In this document: in pieces, positions 55,285 through 64,000 of the stretch
Layout of the letters: every line of letters begins with the position of its first letter
Position numbering within the stretch: position 1 is the first letter of the stretch
From: an uncultured Thermoanaerobaculia bacterium
GTDB lineage: Bacteria; Acidobacteriota; Thermoanaerobaculia; Multivoradales; Multivoraceae
Length of the DNA: 64,000 bases
Direction of reading: 5' to 3'
Assembly: GCA_951812325.1 (NCBI GenBank)
Contig: OX638294.1
Coordinates: forward strand, 2,830,859 to 2,894,858
Made by a program: the position numbers and the translations under genes
Notes under the pieces: model-generated
What the model was told of the DNA's origin: nothing
Databases searched by the model: none
The model's input: only the letters and a program-made list of their open reading frames with translations

Positions 55285-58197
55285 GTGAACTCGGAAGTAC
55301 TTCGGCCTGCGCGACAGTGGGCCATCCGCGCAATCGCACTCGCCTGCGTGATTCTGGTCCCTGTGGGCGCCGGCTTGCAGGCTCAGGGCTTCGGCAAGAA
55401 CAAGATTCGTTACGAGGACTTCGACTGGCGCATCTACCATTCGACCCACTTCGACATCTACTACTACTCGGAGAGCGAGAGCCAGCTCCAGAAGTTGGCT
55501 TCACTGGCCGAGAGCGCCTACGACCAGCTGTCACTCGACCTGGACCACCAGATCCAGGAGCCGACGCCGCTGATCATCTACAACACGCACTCGGACTTCC
55601 TCCAGAACAACGTGATGATCAACTTCATCCCGGAGGGAGTCGCCGCCTTCGCGACCTCGGCCAGGTTCCGGATGGTGCTGCCGATCGACCTGCCCGACAT
55701 CGAGCTCTACGAGCTGCTCCTCCACGAACTGACCCACATCTTCCAGTACCACATCCTCTTCAGGGGCAGCCTCGGTCGGGCCATGACCAGCAGCCCGCCG
55801 CAGTGGCTGATGGAGGGGATGGCGAGCTACTTCGCCAAGGACGAGAGCGCATCGGACCGGATGTACCTGCGGGATGCGGTGGTCAACGACCGCCTGCCGC
55901 CGATCACGTCGGGACAGGCCAGCGGCTTCTTCGCCTATCGCTATGGCCACGCCGCGTTCGACTTCATGGAGGAGCGGTGGGGCGCCGACGGCGTGATCGA
56001 CTTCCTGTTCGAGTTCCGGAACACGATCGGTTTCCGCGTCGGCCGCGCCGTTGAACGCGCGTTCCGCATCGATCCGGAGGACTTCGACCTGGAGTTCCGC
56101 CGCTGGCTTCGCAACAGGTACCTGCCCGAGCTCGTGGCAACCGGCGAACCGAGCGACTTCGGGCGGCCGTTCCGGACGCGTCCCCAGGGCAGTCAGGAAA
56201 CGTCACCCGTGGCTTCGCCGTCGGGCGATCTCGTGGCCGCCTTCTCGACCTTCCAGGGCGATATCGACGTCGTGCTCTTCGACACCCAGGAGCGCGAGCC
56301 GGTCAGGAATCTGACCAAGGGCTACACCGCGGAGTTTCGCCACTACGTTGCCCAGATGCTGAGTCTGGGCCGGAAGCACGGGCGCGATCTGGCCTTTTCG
56401 CCGGATGGCAATTCGCTTGCCGCCTTCGTGCGCAAGGAAGCGGGCTACTCACTCGCCATCGTCAAGGTCCTGGGGGGCGGCGTCCGGCGGGTGATCGACA
56501 TGGACATCGAGCAGCAGACCGCGCCCAGTTGGAGCCCGGACGGTCGACGCGTCGCCTTCGGCGGCAACCAGAACGGCCAGTACGACATCTTCGAGCTCGA
56601 CCTGGAGACGCTTGAGATCCGCAACCTGACCAACGACGAGGTCTTCGACGGTGCGCCGTCGTACTCGCACGATGGCAGGTGGTTGGTGTTCTCCTCGGTG
56701 CCGGGCGAGACGGGTCAGCTATTCCGCCTGGACCTCGAGACGCGGGAGCGCAGGCGCATCAGCAGCGACGACCACCACAACACGGACCCGGTGTTCTCGG
56801 GGGACGACGGCACGGTGTACTTCACGTCGGATCGGAGCGGGGCGGAGAACATCTTCAGCCTCGATCTGGATACGGGCGAACTCCGGCAGTACACGAACGC
56901 GATCACCGGCTGCTTCCAGCCCACGGTCCTGACCCGGGCCGGCAAGGATGATCGACTGGTGTACACGGGCTTCTGGAAGGGCCGCTTCGACCTCTACGAG
57001 AGGGACATTGAAGAACCGATCGGCGAGGTGCAGGTGGTCGACCTCGCACTCGGCGGTGATCCGATTCCAGCCATCGAGCTCTTCGAACCCGACATCCAGG
57101 TCTCGATCGACGAGTCGAACAAGGAGGACAAGCGGGGGTGGAGGCTGTTCCTGGAGGACGCCCAGACCGCGATCGGGGTGGACGACAACCAGACCTTCCT
57201 GGGTCAGGTGTACCTCCAGTTCTCGGACTTCCTCGGCGACCGGCGGCTGTTCACGACCTTCGCTTCGGTCGAGCGCTTCTCGCAGTTCAACGTGACCTAC
57301 CTGAATCTGTCGAACCGGCTCCAGTGGCAGGTCTCCCTCTTCGATAGCCGCGCCTTCTACACCGGATACAACTACAACTTCGGGTACTACCAGCGGGGCA
57401 GGTCCTTCTTCCAGCAGACCGGCGCCATCTTTTCGATCTCCTACCCGATGAGCTTCTACCGGCGCTTCGAGGTGGGCGCCGGCTATATCCAGCGCGAGCT
57501 GGACTTCCAGGCCTATGCGCGCGACAGCGAGGACCGCCTGGTCAGGGACGACTTCGGCCGGCCGATACCCGTCGTCACCCCGCGCGAGGACGACTATCCC
57601 GTGATCCGGACCGCTCTGGTCGGGGACACGACCGTGTTCGGTCCGGCCGGGCCGTCGAGCGGCCACCGCTACCGGCTGTCGGCCGAGTACGCCCCGGACC
57701 TCGAGACCTCGGGCGCGCTGACCCAGACGATCCAGCTGGACGCCCGAAAGTACTTTCCCCTCACCCGTCGCAGCGTCTTCGCGACCCGCCTCTTCGGCAG
57801 CGTGAGAACGGGGAACTTCCCGAACCCCGTGTACTTCGGCGGTCTGGACACGGTGCGGGGTGTCGACTTCCGCGACATGGTCGGCGACCGGGGTTTCTTC
57901 ACCAATCTGGAGCTGCGCTTTCCGCTGATCGACTTCTTCGTCACGCCGATCTGGACCTTCCAGGGGATCCAGGGGAGATTCTTCATCGACGTCGCGGGCG
58001 CGTACTTCGACGGCATCCAGGACTTCGACATCTGGGACTCGGAGAACAGCCGACTGGACGACGCGATCGCCGCCTACGGCTTCGGCATCACGTTGAGACT
58101 GCTCGGCGTGGATCTGCACTGGGACTTCGCGACCCAGTGGGACCTCGAGGAGTCGGGCGACCGCCGCACGACGTTCTGGATCGGACAGCGGTTCTAG
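55285..58197 (+). CDS. Outer-membrane protein with peptidase, TolB-like propeller and Omp85-like barrel domains
   Basis: The protein is 970 aa from GTG 55285, with GGGGAGAGGAG upstream. A signal peptide (IRAIALACVILVPVGAGLQA) is followed by three modules. Residues 40-290 are a gluzincin-like peptidase with HELTHIFQYH and the third ligand probably in PPQWLMEGMASYFAKDE. Residues 310-600 are a TolB/DPPIV-type beta-propeller with LAFSPDGNSLAAF, PSWSPDGRRVAFGGNQNGQY and PSYSHDGRWLVFSS blades. Residues 640-970 are a beta-barrel of the surface-antigen type, ending in Phe (WIGQRF), the BamA recognition residue. It probably inserts in the outer membrane with the propeller on the periplasmic side. Substrate unknown. 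Confidence 0.82.
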   Translation: MNSEVLRPARQWAIRAIALACVILVPVGAGLQAQGFGKNKIRYEDFDWRIYHSTHFDIYYYSESESQLQKLASLAESAYDQLSLDLDHQIQEPTPLIIYNTHSDFLQNNVMINFIPEGVAAFATSARFRMVLPIDLPDIELYELLLHELTHIFQYHILFRGSLGRAMTSSPPQWLMEGMASYFAKDESASDRMYLRDAVVNDRLPPITSGQASGFFAYRYGHAAFDFMEERWGADGVIDFLFEFRNTIGFRVGRAVERAFRIDPEDFDLEFRRWLRNRYLPELVATGEPSDFGRPFRTRPQGSQETSPVASPSGDLVAAFSTFQGDIDVVLFDTQEREPVRNLTKGYTAEFRHYVAQMLSLGRKHGRDLAFSPDGNSLAAFVRKEAGYSLAIVKVLGGGVRRVIDMDIEQQTAPSWSPDGRRVAFGGNQNGQYDIFELDLETLEIRNLTNDEVFDGAPSYSHDGRWLVFSSVPGETGQLFRLDLETRERRRISSDDHHNTDPVFSGDDGTVYFTSDRSGAENIFSLDLDTGELRQYTNAITGCFQPTVLTRAGKDDRLVYTGFWKGRFDLYERDIEEPIGEVQVVDLALGGDPIPAIELFEPDIQVSIDESNKEDKRGWRLFLEDAQTAIGVDDNQTFLGQVYLQFSDFLGDRRLFTTFASVERFSQFNVTYLNLSNRLQWQVSLFDSRAFYTGYNYNFGYYQRGRSFFQQTGAIFSISYPMSFYRRFEVGAGYIQRELDFQAYARDSEDRLVRDDFGRPIPVVTPREDDYPVIRTALVGDTTVFGPAGPSSGHRYRLSAEYAPDLETSGALTQTIQLDARKYFPLTRRSVFATRLFGSVRTGNFPNPVYFGGLDTVRGVDFRDMVGDRGFFTNLELRFPLIDFFVTPIWTFQGIQGRFFIDVAGAYFDGIQDFDIWDSENSRLDDAIAAYGFGITLRLLGVDLHWDFATQWDLEESGDRRTTFWIGQRF

Positions 58198-58244
58198 CAG
58201 CCCGCGGCCAGGAACCGCAGCGGCGCCGGGCATCGAGAGCTGCG

Positions 58245-59144
58245 ATGCCCGGAGGCCAACTCCCGCTCTTCGGTGACGGCGCCCTGGGGGCCGCCGCGCG
58301 CGAGTCGCGGCTCCGCTCCCGGCGTCGTCCGGATGGCGGTGACGCCGGGCTGCGGGTGGCCGTACTCGGCTCGGGGAGTGGAGGGAACAGCACGATCGTG
58401 GAAAGCGCCGATGGCTGCCTGCTGCTGGATGCCGGCTTTTCGTGCCGGGAGTTGGAGCGCCGACTTGACATCGTGGGTCGGTCGGCGGCCGATGTGGACG
58501 CGGTGCTCCTGACCCACGAACACGATGACCACAGTCGCGGCGCCTGCCGCTTCGCGCGGCGTCACCAGGTCCCGGTGTACGGCACCCGCGGCACCTGTCG
58601 CGGCCCCCGGTTGCGTGAACTGGGCGCGTTCGCCCGGCCGCTGGGGCCGGGCGTCCCGCTCACCGTGGCCGGTTTCCGGATCGAGGTGTTCCCGGTGCCG
58701 CACGATGCGCGCGAACCGGTCGGCATCGTCGTCGAGAGCAGCCTCGGGTATCGCGTCGGGCTGGCGACGGATCTTGGTCGCCGGACCGCACAGGCGTGGC
58801 GCAGCCTCCGCGCCCTCGACATTCTGCTGCTCGAGTCGAATCACGATCTCGACATGCTGCGCACGGGACCATACCCTTGGCGGTTGAAGGAGCGAGTGGC
58901 ATCGGCGCGTGGGCACCTCAGCAACGAGGAGGCCGCTGCGGGCCTCGACGAGCTCCTGTCGGATCGGTTGTCCTGGGTCGTCCTGTGTCACCTCTCGGAA
59001 ACGAACAACTCGCCCGCGATGGCGTCCGGATCGGCGCAGCCGGTTCTCGATCGCCGGGGTTCCGGTGCGAAGCTCGTGGTGGCCGAGCAGCATCGTCCGG
59101 GAGCCTGGCTGGAGGTCGGCCCGGGATGCGGCGCGGGCCGCTGA
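58245..59144 (+). CDS. MBL-fold metallohydrolase, YycJ/WalJ-like
   Basis: Metallo-beta-lactamase-fold nuclease or hydrolase. It is 299 aa from ATG 58245. After about 35 Arg-rich residues the fold starts LRVAVLGSGSGGNSTIVESA, typical of YycJ. Metal ligands are in LLTHEHDDHSRGA (HxHxDH), PVPHDAREPVGIV, TDLGRRT and ESNHDLDMLRTGPYPWRLKE. YycJ-family proteins have been linked to DNA repair. The gene lies between the envelope cluster and purS. Its own start lacks a clear ribosome-binding site. Confidence 0.85.
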   Translation: MPGGQLPLFGDGALGAAARESRLRSRRRPDGGDAGLRVAVLGSGSGGNSTIVESADGCLLLDAGFSCRELERRLDIVGRSAADVDAVLLTHEHDDHSRGACRFARRHQVPVYGTRGTCRGPRLRELGAFARPLGPGVPLTVAGFRIEVFPVPHDAREPVGIVVESSLGYRVGLATDLGRRTAQAWRSLRALDILLLESNHDLDMLRTGPYPWRLKERVASARGHLSNEEAAAGLDELLSDRLSWVVLCHLSETNNSPAMASGSAQPVLDRRGSGAKLVVAEQHRPGAWLEVGPGCGAGR

Positions 59145-59226
59145 TCCCGGCTGGCGCCGACCCGGGCCGCACGCGAATCGGTCCTGGCACTTGTCCGCGA
59201 GCGGTCGGATTTCACCCGCGCCACGG

Positions 59227-59252
59227 GCGGACGAGTCCGAGAGCTCGTCCGC
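59227..59252 (+). other. Hairpin upstream of purS
   Basis: GCGGACGAG pairs perfectly with CTCGTCCGC over an 8-nt loop TCCGAGAG. It lies 30 nt before the purS start. It may be a terminator of the preceding gene or an attenuation structure; no T tract follows and no purine riboswitch was recognised. Confidence 0.4.
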
Positions 59253-59282
59253 GGGCGCACGGACGGAACAGGGGAGGTCGAG

Positions 59283-59549
59283 TTGGCGCGGAATGAAAAC
59301 GGCTACCTGGTGCGGGTGCTGGTCTATCCGCGTGCCGAGGTTCTGGATCCCCAGGGGCGGGCCATCGAGGACGCGCTGGGACGGATCGGTTTCGACGGTG
59401 TCGAGCGCGTTCGGGCAGGCAAGAGCTTCGAGGTCTCGCTGAAGGCGGCGAGCAGGGCGGAGGCGTCTGAGGCGATCGACCGCATGTGCAGGCAATTGCT
59501 GGCGAACCCGATCGTCGAGGACTGCAGTGTGGAGTGGCTCTCGGAATGA
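59283..59549 (+). CDS. purS: Phosphoribosylformylglycinamidine synthase subunit PurS
   Basis: Small structural subunit of the FGAM synthase complex, bridging PurQ and PurL. It starts at TTG 59283, with GGGGAGG upstream, and is 88 aa. Typical segments are VLVYPRAEVLDPQGRAIEDA, LGRIGFDGVERVRAGKSFEV and LLANPIVEDCSVEW. Its stop overlaps the purQ ATG (ATGA). Confidence 0.95.
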   Translation: MARNENGYLVRVLVYPRAEVLDPQGRAIEDALGRIGFDGVERVRAGKSFEVSLKAASRAEASEAIDRMCRQLLANPIVEDCSVEWLSE

Positions 59550-60370
59550 AGTGCGGGATCGTGGTCTTCCCGGGCAGCAACTGCGATCATGACGTGTACC
59601 ATGTGCTCAAGCGTGTGCTGGAGCAGGAAGCGATGTTCCTCTGGCATCAGGACACGTCGCTGAGAGAGTGCGATCTGGTCGTCCTGCCGGGCGGATTCTC
59701 CTACGGCGACTACCTCCGCGCCGGCTCGATGGCGGCGCATTCGCCGATCATGGCGGCGGTGCGGCGCCACGCCGAGGCCGGGGGTCGGGTGCTGGGCATC
59801 TGCAACGGCTTCCAGATGCTCCTGGAGGCGGGCCTGTTGCCGGGCGCGATGCGGCGGAATCGCAACCTCCGGTTCCTCAGTGTCGACGTGCACCTGAGGG
59901 TCGAGCGGAACGACCTGGTCTACAGCTGCGGCTACCGTCGCGGCGAGGTGTTGCGCATGCCGATCGCGCACGCCGAGGGCAACTACGTCGACACCGACGC
60001 GGCCCTGGACGAACTGGAACGAGCTGGCCAGGTCGTCTTCAGGTATGTGGATGCCGATGGGAGCGTGGCTCCCGCGGCCAACCTGAACGGATCGAAGAGA
60101 TCGATCGCAGGTGTCTGCAACGCGAGGGGCAACGTCCTCGGTTTGATGCCTCATCCGGAGCGCTGCGCCGAGGATGTCCTGGGCAACGGCGACGGCCTCG
60201 CCCTGCTGGCCGGAGCGGTTCGGGGGCCGCTCCCCGGCCGTGGCGGCGACGAGTGGCGCGCATTGGTCGAGGGTGAGCGCCCTGCTCCCGCGCGGCGTTT
60301 CGACGCGACGCCGGACCGAGGCGGTCGCGCCGGGCGCCTGGCGGCGGCGGTCGCCGGATCGAAGTCGTGA
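59546..60370 (+). CDS. purQ: Phosphoribosylformylglycinamidine synthase glutaminase subunit PurQ
   Basis: Class I glutamine amidotransferase that supplies ammonia to PurL. It is 274 aa from ATG 59546 ([16 protein letters not shown]). The triad is Cys in [15 protein letters not shown], His in [15 protein letters not shown] and Glu in the same motif. Relative to the family core (about 225 aa) it has a C-terminal Arg/Gly/Asp-rich extension of about 40 residues. The stop overlaps the purL GTG. Confidence 0.96.
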   Translation: MKCGIVVFPGSNCDHDVYHVLKRVLEQEAMFLWHQDTSLRECDLVVLPGGFSYGDYLRAGSMAAHSPIMAAVRRHAEAGGRVLGICNGFQMLLEAGLLPGAMRRNRNLRFLSVDVHLRVERNDLVYSCGYRRGEVLRMPIAHAEGNYVDTDAALDELERAGQVVFRYVDADGSVAPAANLNGSKRSIAGVCNARGNVLGLMPHPERCAEDVLGNGDGLALLAGAVRGPLPGRGGDEWRALVEGERPAPARRFDATPDRGGRAGRLAAAVAGSKS

Positions 60371-62628
60371 CGGCGCCGGGTCCCCCTGCCCCCCTTGCCG
60401 GCGAGCCGCTGGTGGATGCCGGGCTCGCCGCAGAGCACGGCCTGACGCCGGACGAGTATGGCGGCCTGTGCGAGCTTCTCGGTCGCGTCCCGACCTACAC
60501 CGAACTGGGGATCGCGTCGGCCCTCTACTCGGAGCACTGTTCGTACAAGTCGTCGAAGATCCATCTGCGCCGGTTTCCGACCCGGAGTCGTCGGGTCGTC
60601 CATGGACCCGGAGAGAACGCCGGGGTGGTCGACATCGGGCACGGTTGGGTGGCGGCCTTCAAGATGGAGAGCCACAACCACCCGAGCTTCATCGAGCCCT
60701 ATCAGGGCGCAGCCACAGGCGTGGGCGGAATCCTGCGTGACGTCTTCACGATGGGGGCGCGGCCGATCGCCTGCCTCGACTCGCTGCGTTTCGGCGACAT
60801 CGACGGCGCGCGCGGCGCGCGGATGCGGCACCTCGTCGACGGCGTGGTGCGTGGCATCGGCGACTACGGCAACTGTGTCGGCATTCCGACGGTTGGAGGC
60901 GAGACCGGCTTCCACAGTTCCTGCAACGGCAACATCCTGGTCAACGCCTTTGCGCTGGGAGTCTGTCGTCGGGAGCGGGTCTTCACCGCGGTCGCTTCAG
61001 GGGCCGGGAACCCGATTCTCTACGCCGGCAGCCGAACCGGTCGCGACGGCATTCATGGCGCCACGATGGCTTCGGAGGCCTTCGACAGCGAGAGCGAGGC
61101 CAAGCGGCCCACCGTGCAGGTCGGCGACCCGTTCACCGAGAAGGTGCTGCTCGAAGCGAGTCTCGACGCGATGCGCAGCGGGGTCGTACTCGGCGTGCAG
61201 GACATGGGCGCCGCCGGCCTGACCAGCTCGTGTTTCGAGATGGCGGCTCGCGGCGGCGCGGGTGTGGACATCGACCTGGACCTGGTGCCGCTGCGCGAGG
61301 CCTCCCTGACGCCGTACGAAATCATGCTCTCGGAGTCTCAGGAGCGGATGGTCTTCGTCACTCGAAGAGGACAGGAGCAGGCGGTGACGTCGATCCTCTC
61401 CCGTTGGGGCCTGGAAGCGTCGACGATCGGCCGGGTCACGGACGACGGGCGTGCCCGTCTGACTTTCCGGGGCAGAACGGTTGCCGACATGCCGGTGGAG
61501 CCGCTGGTGGACGGGGCGCCGGTGTACGACCGGCCCGCGGCCCCTCCGGCGGACCTTGCCCGCCGTCAAGAGGACGTGGCGCCCGAGCCGCCCGCCGATC
61601 CGCTCGCCGCGCTCAAGGGCCTGCTGGGGACGCCCGAGCTGGGCGACAAGGCCTGGATCTACCGGCAGTACGACTCGACCGTACGCTCGAACACGATTGT
61701 CGGTCCGGGGTCGGACGCCGCAGTCCTTCGGCTCAAGGGAACCCCGCTGGGGCTCGCGCTGACCTCGGATACGAACCCTTCCTATTGCTGGCTCGACCCG
61801 CGGACGGGGGGCCGGCAGGCTGTTGCGGAGGCGGTGCGGAACCTCGCAACGGCCGGCGCCGAGCCGGTGGGCATGACGAACTGTCTGAACTTCGGCTCGC
61901 CGGAGAATCCGGAGATCGCGTGGCAGCTTCGGGAGTGCGTCACAGGGATGGCCGAAGCGTGCCGGGCGTTCGACGTGCCCGTCATCTCCGGCAATGTGTC
62001 CCTCTACAACGAGACCGGGGGCGAAGCGGTGCGGCCGACGCCGACGGTGGCGATGGTCGGCGTGATCGATCGGCTGATGGACCTGGGCGGGGAGGGGGAG
62101 CTTCACCGTCTGCTCGCCTGTGGTTTCTGGCGGCCCGGCGATCGGGTGCTGCTGCTCGGCGCAGGGAGAAACGAGTTCGGGGGCTCGGCCTACCAGCGCC
62201 TGCTCTACGGAGTCGAGGCGGGGCGTCCCCCTGCGGTCGATCTTCGAGCGGAGGTTGGCCTCTGCGCGTTGCTGCGCCGCGCGCGCCGGGCAGGTTGGCT
62301 GAGCGGCGCCCACGACCTCGCCGAGGGCGGGCTGCTCGTGGCTCTGGCGGAGTGCGCGATGCCGAGGGGTCTGGGAATGCGCGGACACCTCGACTGCGGC
62401 CCGCTGGGTCTTTTCTCCGAGGGGCAGGGCAGGGCGCTGGTCACGGCCGGCCCGGCCCGGGTGGACGACGTGCTCGCGTCTGCGGAGGAGCTCGGCGTGG
62501 CCGCCGTGGACATCGGCGAAGTCGGAGGTGACCGCCTCGTCGTGGGTTTCGACGGCGGCGTCGTCGATGGCGCGGTCCACGACCTGCGAGCTGTCTGGGC
62601 CGAAGCCCTCCCCCGGGCCGTGGGCTAA
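60367..62628 (+). CDS. purL: Phosphoribosylformylglycinamidine synthase subunit PurL
   Basis: ATP-dependent FGAM synthase, the small-type PurL that works with PurS and PurQ. It starts at GTG 60367 and is 753 aa. Hallmarks are [56 protein letters not shown] and [20 protein letters not shown]. The duplicated AIRS-like halves and a C-terminal [16 protein letters not shown] motif are complete. Its TAA stop lies in a possible -10 box for purF. Confidence 0.97.
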   Translation: MTAPGPPAPLAGEPLVDAGLAAEHGLTPDEYGGLCELLGRVPTYTELGIASALYSEHCSYKSSKIHLRRFPTRSRRVVHGPGENAGVVDIGHGWVAAFKMESHNHPSFIEPYQGAATGVGGILRDVFTMGARPIACLDSLRFGDIDGARGARMRHLVDGVVRGIGDYGNCVGIPTVGGETGFHSSCNGNILVNAFALGVCRRERVFTAVASGAGNPILYAGSRTGRDGIHGATMASEAFDSESEAKRPTVQVGDPFTEKVLLEASLDAMRSGVVLGVQDMGAAGLTSSCFEMAARGGAGVDIDLDLVPLREASLTPYEIMLSESQERMVFVTRRGQEQAVTSILSRWGLEASTIGRVTDDGRARLTFRGRTVADMPVEPLVDGAPVYDRPAAPPADLARRQEDVAPEPPADPLAALKGLLGTPELGDKAWIYRQYDSTVRSNTIVGPGSDAAVLRLKGTPLGLALTSDTNPSYCWLDPRTGGRQAVAEAVRNLATAGAEPVGMTNCLNFGSPENPEIAWQLRECVTGMAEACRAFDVPVISGNVSLYNETGGEAVRPTPTVAMVGVIDRLMDLGGEGELHRLLACGFWRPGDRVLLLGAGRNEFGGSAYQRLLYGVEAGRPPAVDLRAEVGLCALLRRARRAGWLSGAHDLAEGGLLVALAECAMPRGLGMRGHLDCGPLGLFSEGQGRALVTAGPARVDDVLASAEELGVAAVDIGEVGGDRLVVGFDGGVVDGAVHDLRAVWAEALPRAVG

Positions 62629-62631
62629 TCT
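62626..62631 (+). promoter_or_regulatory. Possible internal -10 box for purF
   Basis: TAATCT ends 7 nt before the purF ATG and includes the purL stop codon. Like the others, it would give a leaderless transcript, but it lacks the TGN extension and purF may simply be read through from purL. Confidence 0.25.
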
Positions 62632-62638
62632 CAGCGAA

Positions 62639-64000
62639 ATGTGCGGGATCTTTGGTATCGAGGGGGCTCCGGACGCGGCGAACCTCACCTACCTCGGCCT
62701 CTACGCCGAGCAGCACCGGGGCCAGGAGAGCGCCGGGATCGTGTCGTGGGACGGGGGGCATCTCCACGCCGAGCGAGGCATGGGGAAGGTGGCGGAGATC
62801 TTCGATGCCGACAAGCTGGCGGGACTTCCGGGCGATCGTGCGATCGGTCATACCCGCTACTCGACGGCCGGTTCCAGCGTCATCTTCAATGCCCAGCCGA
62901 TCGTGGTCATGACCTCGATGGGGCCACTCGGCATCGTCCACAACGGCAACCTGGTCAGCGCGATGGCCACCCGCCGCGAACTGGAAGCAGCGGGGTCGAT
63001 CTTCCAGACCACGAGTGACTCCGAGGTTTTCCTCCACCTGATGGCCACGCATCCTCACGAGGAAATCGTCGAGTCACTGCTGCAGGTCCTGGGAGAGGTC
63101 AGGGGCGCCTACTCCCTGCTCCTCATCAGTCGGCAGGGCCTGATCGCCGCCCGCGACCCCTACGGCTTCAGGCCGCTGATTCTGGGGGATCTTGACGGTC
63201 AGCCCTGTTTCGCTTCCGAGAGCTGTGCCTTCGACCTGCTGGAAGCTCGGCCGCTGCGGGAGGTGGACCGCGGCGAAGTCGTGTTGGCGCGGGGCGACGG
63301 CATCGAGAGCTACCGCCTGCCGCCGGTCTCGAGGGCGGCGCGTTGCGTCTTCGAACATGTCTACTTCGCGCGCCCGGACAGCGAGGTGTTCTCCGACTCC
63401 GTGGCCCAGTCGCGTCTGGGAATGGGCGCCCGCCTGGCCCGGGAAGCGCCGGTAGAGGCGGATCTCGTGGTGCCGGTTCCGGACAGCGGGCTCTATGGTG
63501 CGCTCGGCTTCAGCCGCGCTTCCGGGACGCCGCTGGAGCTGGGCCTGATCCGGAACCACTACATCGGCCGCACCTTCATCGAACCGCAGCAGTCGATCCG
63601 GCACTTCGGCGTCAAGGTCAAGTTGAACCCGGTTCGGGAGCTCATTGCCGGCAAGCGGATCGTGCTGGTCGACGACTCGATCGTGCGGGGTACGACGTCC
63701 CGCAAGATCGTCAGCATGGTGCGCGAAGCCGGCGCATCGGAGGTTCACATCCGGATCACGTCGCCGCCCACGGAGTTCTCCTGCATCTACGGCATCGACA
63801 CGCCGACACGGGGCGAGTTGATTGCGTCGGATCACGCGCTGGAGGAGATTCGGCGTTTCATCCGGGCCGACAGCCTCGCGTATCTCTCACTCGAAGGTCT
63901 TCTCGGTTGCGTTTCCGGTCGTCCGGAGACGTACTGCACGGCCTGCTGGACGGGCGAGTATCCGGTGCCGGGAGAAGGTCACGGCGAGACGCAGGCGGAA
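62639..64000 (+). CDS. purF: Amidophosphoribosyltransferase PurF (partial, 3' end outside window)
   Basis: First committed enzyme of purine synthesis, making phosphoribosylamine from PRPP and glutamine. The frame is open from ATG 62639 to the window end, 454 codons. The N-terminal Cys2 nucleophile follows Met directly (MCGIFGIEGAPDAANLTYLG), without the propeptide of the Bacillus enzyme. The PRPP-binding loop is in RIVLVDDSIVRGTTSRKIV. Four cysteines at the positions of the Bacillus [4Fe-4S] cluster are present (RCVFEHVYFARPDS, FSCIYGIDTP, ETYCTACWTG), so an oxygen-sensitive cluster is likely. It lies 10 nt after purL. Confidence 0.96.
   Translation, partial: MCGIFGIEGAPDAANLTYLGLYAEQHRGQESAGIVSWDGGHLHAERGMGKVAEIFDADKLAGLPGDRAIGHTRYSTAGSSVIFNAQPIVVMTSMGPLGIVHNGNLVSAMATRRELEAAGSIFQTTSDSEVFLHLMATHPHEEIVESLLQVLGEVRGAYSLLLISRQGLIAARDPYGFRPLILGDLDGQPCFASESCAFDLLEARPLREVDRGEVVLARGDGIESYRLPPVSRAARCVFEHVYFARPDSEVFSDSVAQSRLGMGARLAREAPVEADLVVPVPDSGLYGALGFSRASGTPLELGLIRNHYIGRTFIEPQQSIRHFGVKVKLNPVRELIAGKRIVLVDDSIVRGTTSRKIVSMVREAGASEVHIRITSPPTEFSCIYGIDTPTRGELIASDHALEEIRRFIRADSLAYLSLEGLLGCVSGRPETYCTACWTGEYPVPGEGHGETQAE

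Overview
The window is a GC-rich (roughly two-thirds G+C), densely packed bacterial chromosome segment. It looks like a Gram-negative, outer-membrane-bearing lineage, most likely Acidobacteriota. This is inferred from gene content (an Omp85-like outer-membrane protein, a three-domain DsbD, an LptM-like lipoprotein), from a Bacillus-like core gene order in a diderm, and from codon and GC style. No rRNA or tRNA gene was found, so the lineage call is inference only.

Layout. 1-2.7 kb: lon (cut by the window edge) and nrdR on the minus strand. 2.9-7.1 kb: heat-shock operon hrcA-grpE-dnaJ (no dnaK), then rsmE-recX. 7.1-17.6 kb: alaS, pgsA, an RND-type exporter, ffh, rpsP-khpA-rimM-trmD, rplS, rnhB. 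17.8-23.3 kb: an anchored unknown protein, dsbD back to back with an aminotransferase, and a site-2-type protease. 23.5-28.9 kb: a Tat-exported molybdenum hydroxylase operon with a Cys-rich small protein, a DUF1326-like exported protein and a STAS-domain protein. 29-33.6 kb: cdd divergent from icd, then sucC-sucD-ndk. 33.6-38.8 kb: an accessory zone with a dispersed repeat, exported unknowns, a broken metzincin/Ig-FN3 gene, a decayed DDE transposase and a truncated IS110 element with a structured 5' leader. 38.8-40.8 kb: an NSS transporter and a small membrane protein. 41-49 kb (minus): trmFO-xerC-thioredoxin-hslV-hslU-lptM-dapF-tyrS. 49-53.8 kb: topA, an unknown, dprA. 53.9-58.2 kb: an envelope cluster (TPR protein, periplasmic unknown, 970-aa metallopeptidase/propeller/barrel protein). 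58.2-64 kb: a YycJ-like hydrolase, then purS-purQ-purL-purF.

How the genes work together. ffh-rpsP-khpA-rimM-trmD-rplS-rnhB, sucCD and dprA-topA-trmFO-xerC-hslVU recall one long conserved block known from Bacillus, here broken up by inversions and insertions. The pur genes form the four-gene FGAM-synthetase/PurF set.

The most notable signals are these: a recurrent extended -10 motif (TG-N-TA-NNN-T), often 6-8 nt before the start codon, which predicts much leaderless transcription; a candidate IS110 bridge RNA; a roughly 90-bp dispersed repeat; the envelope cluster with a peptidase-propeller-barrel fusion; and a secreted metzincin gene disrupted in front of duplicated Ig/FN3 units.
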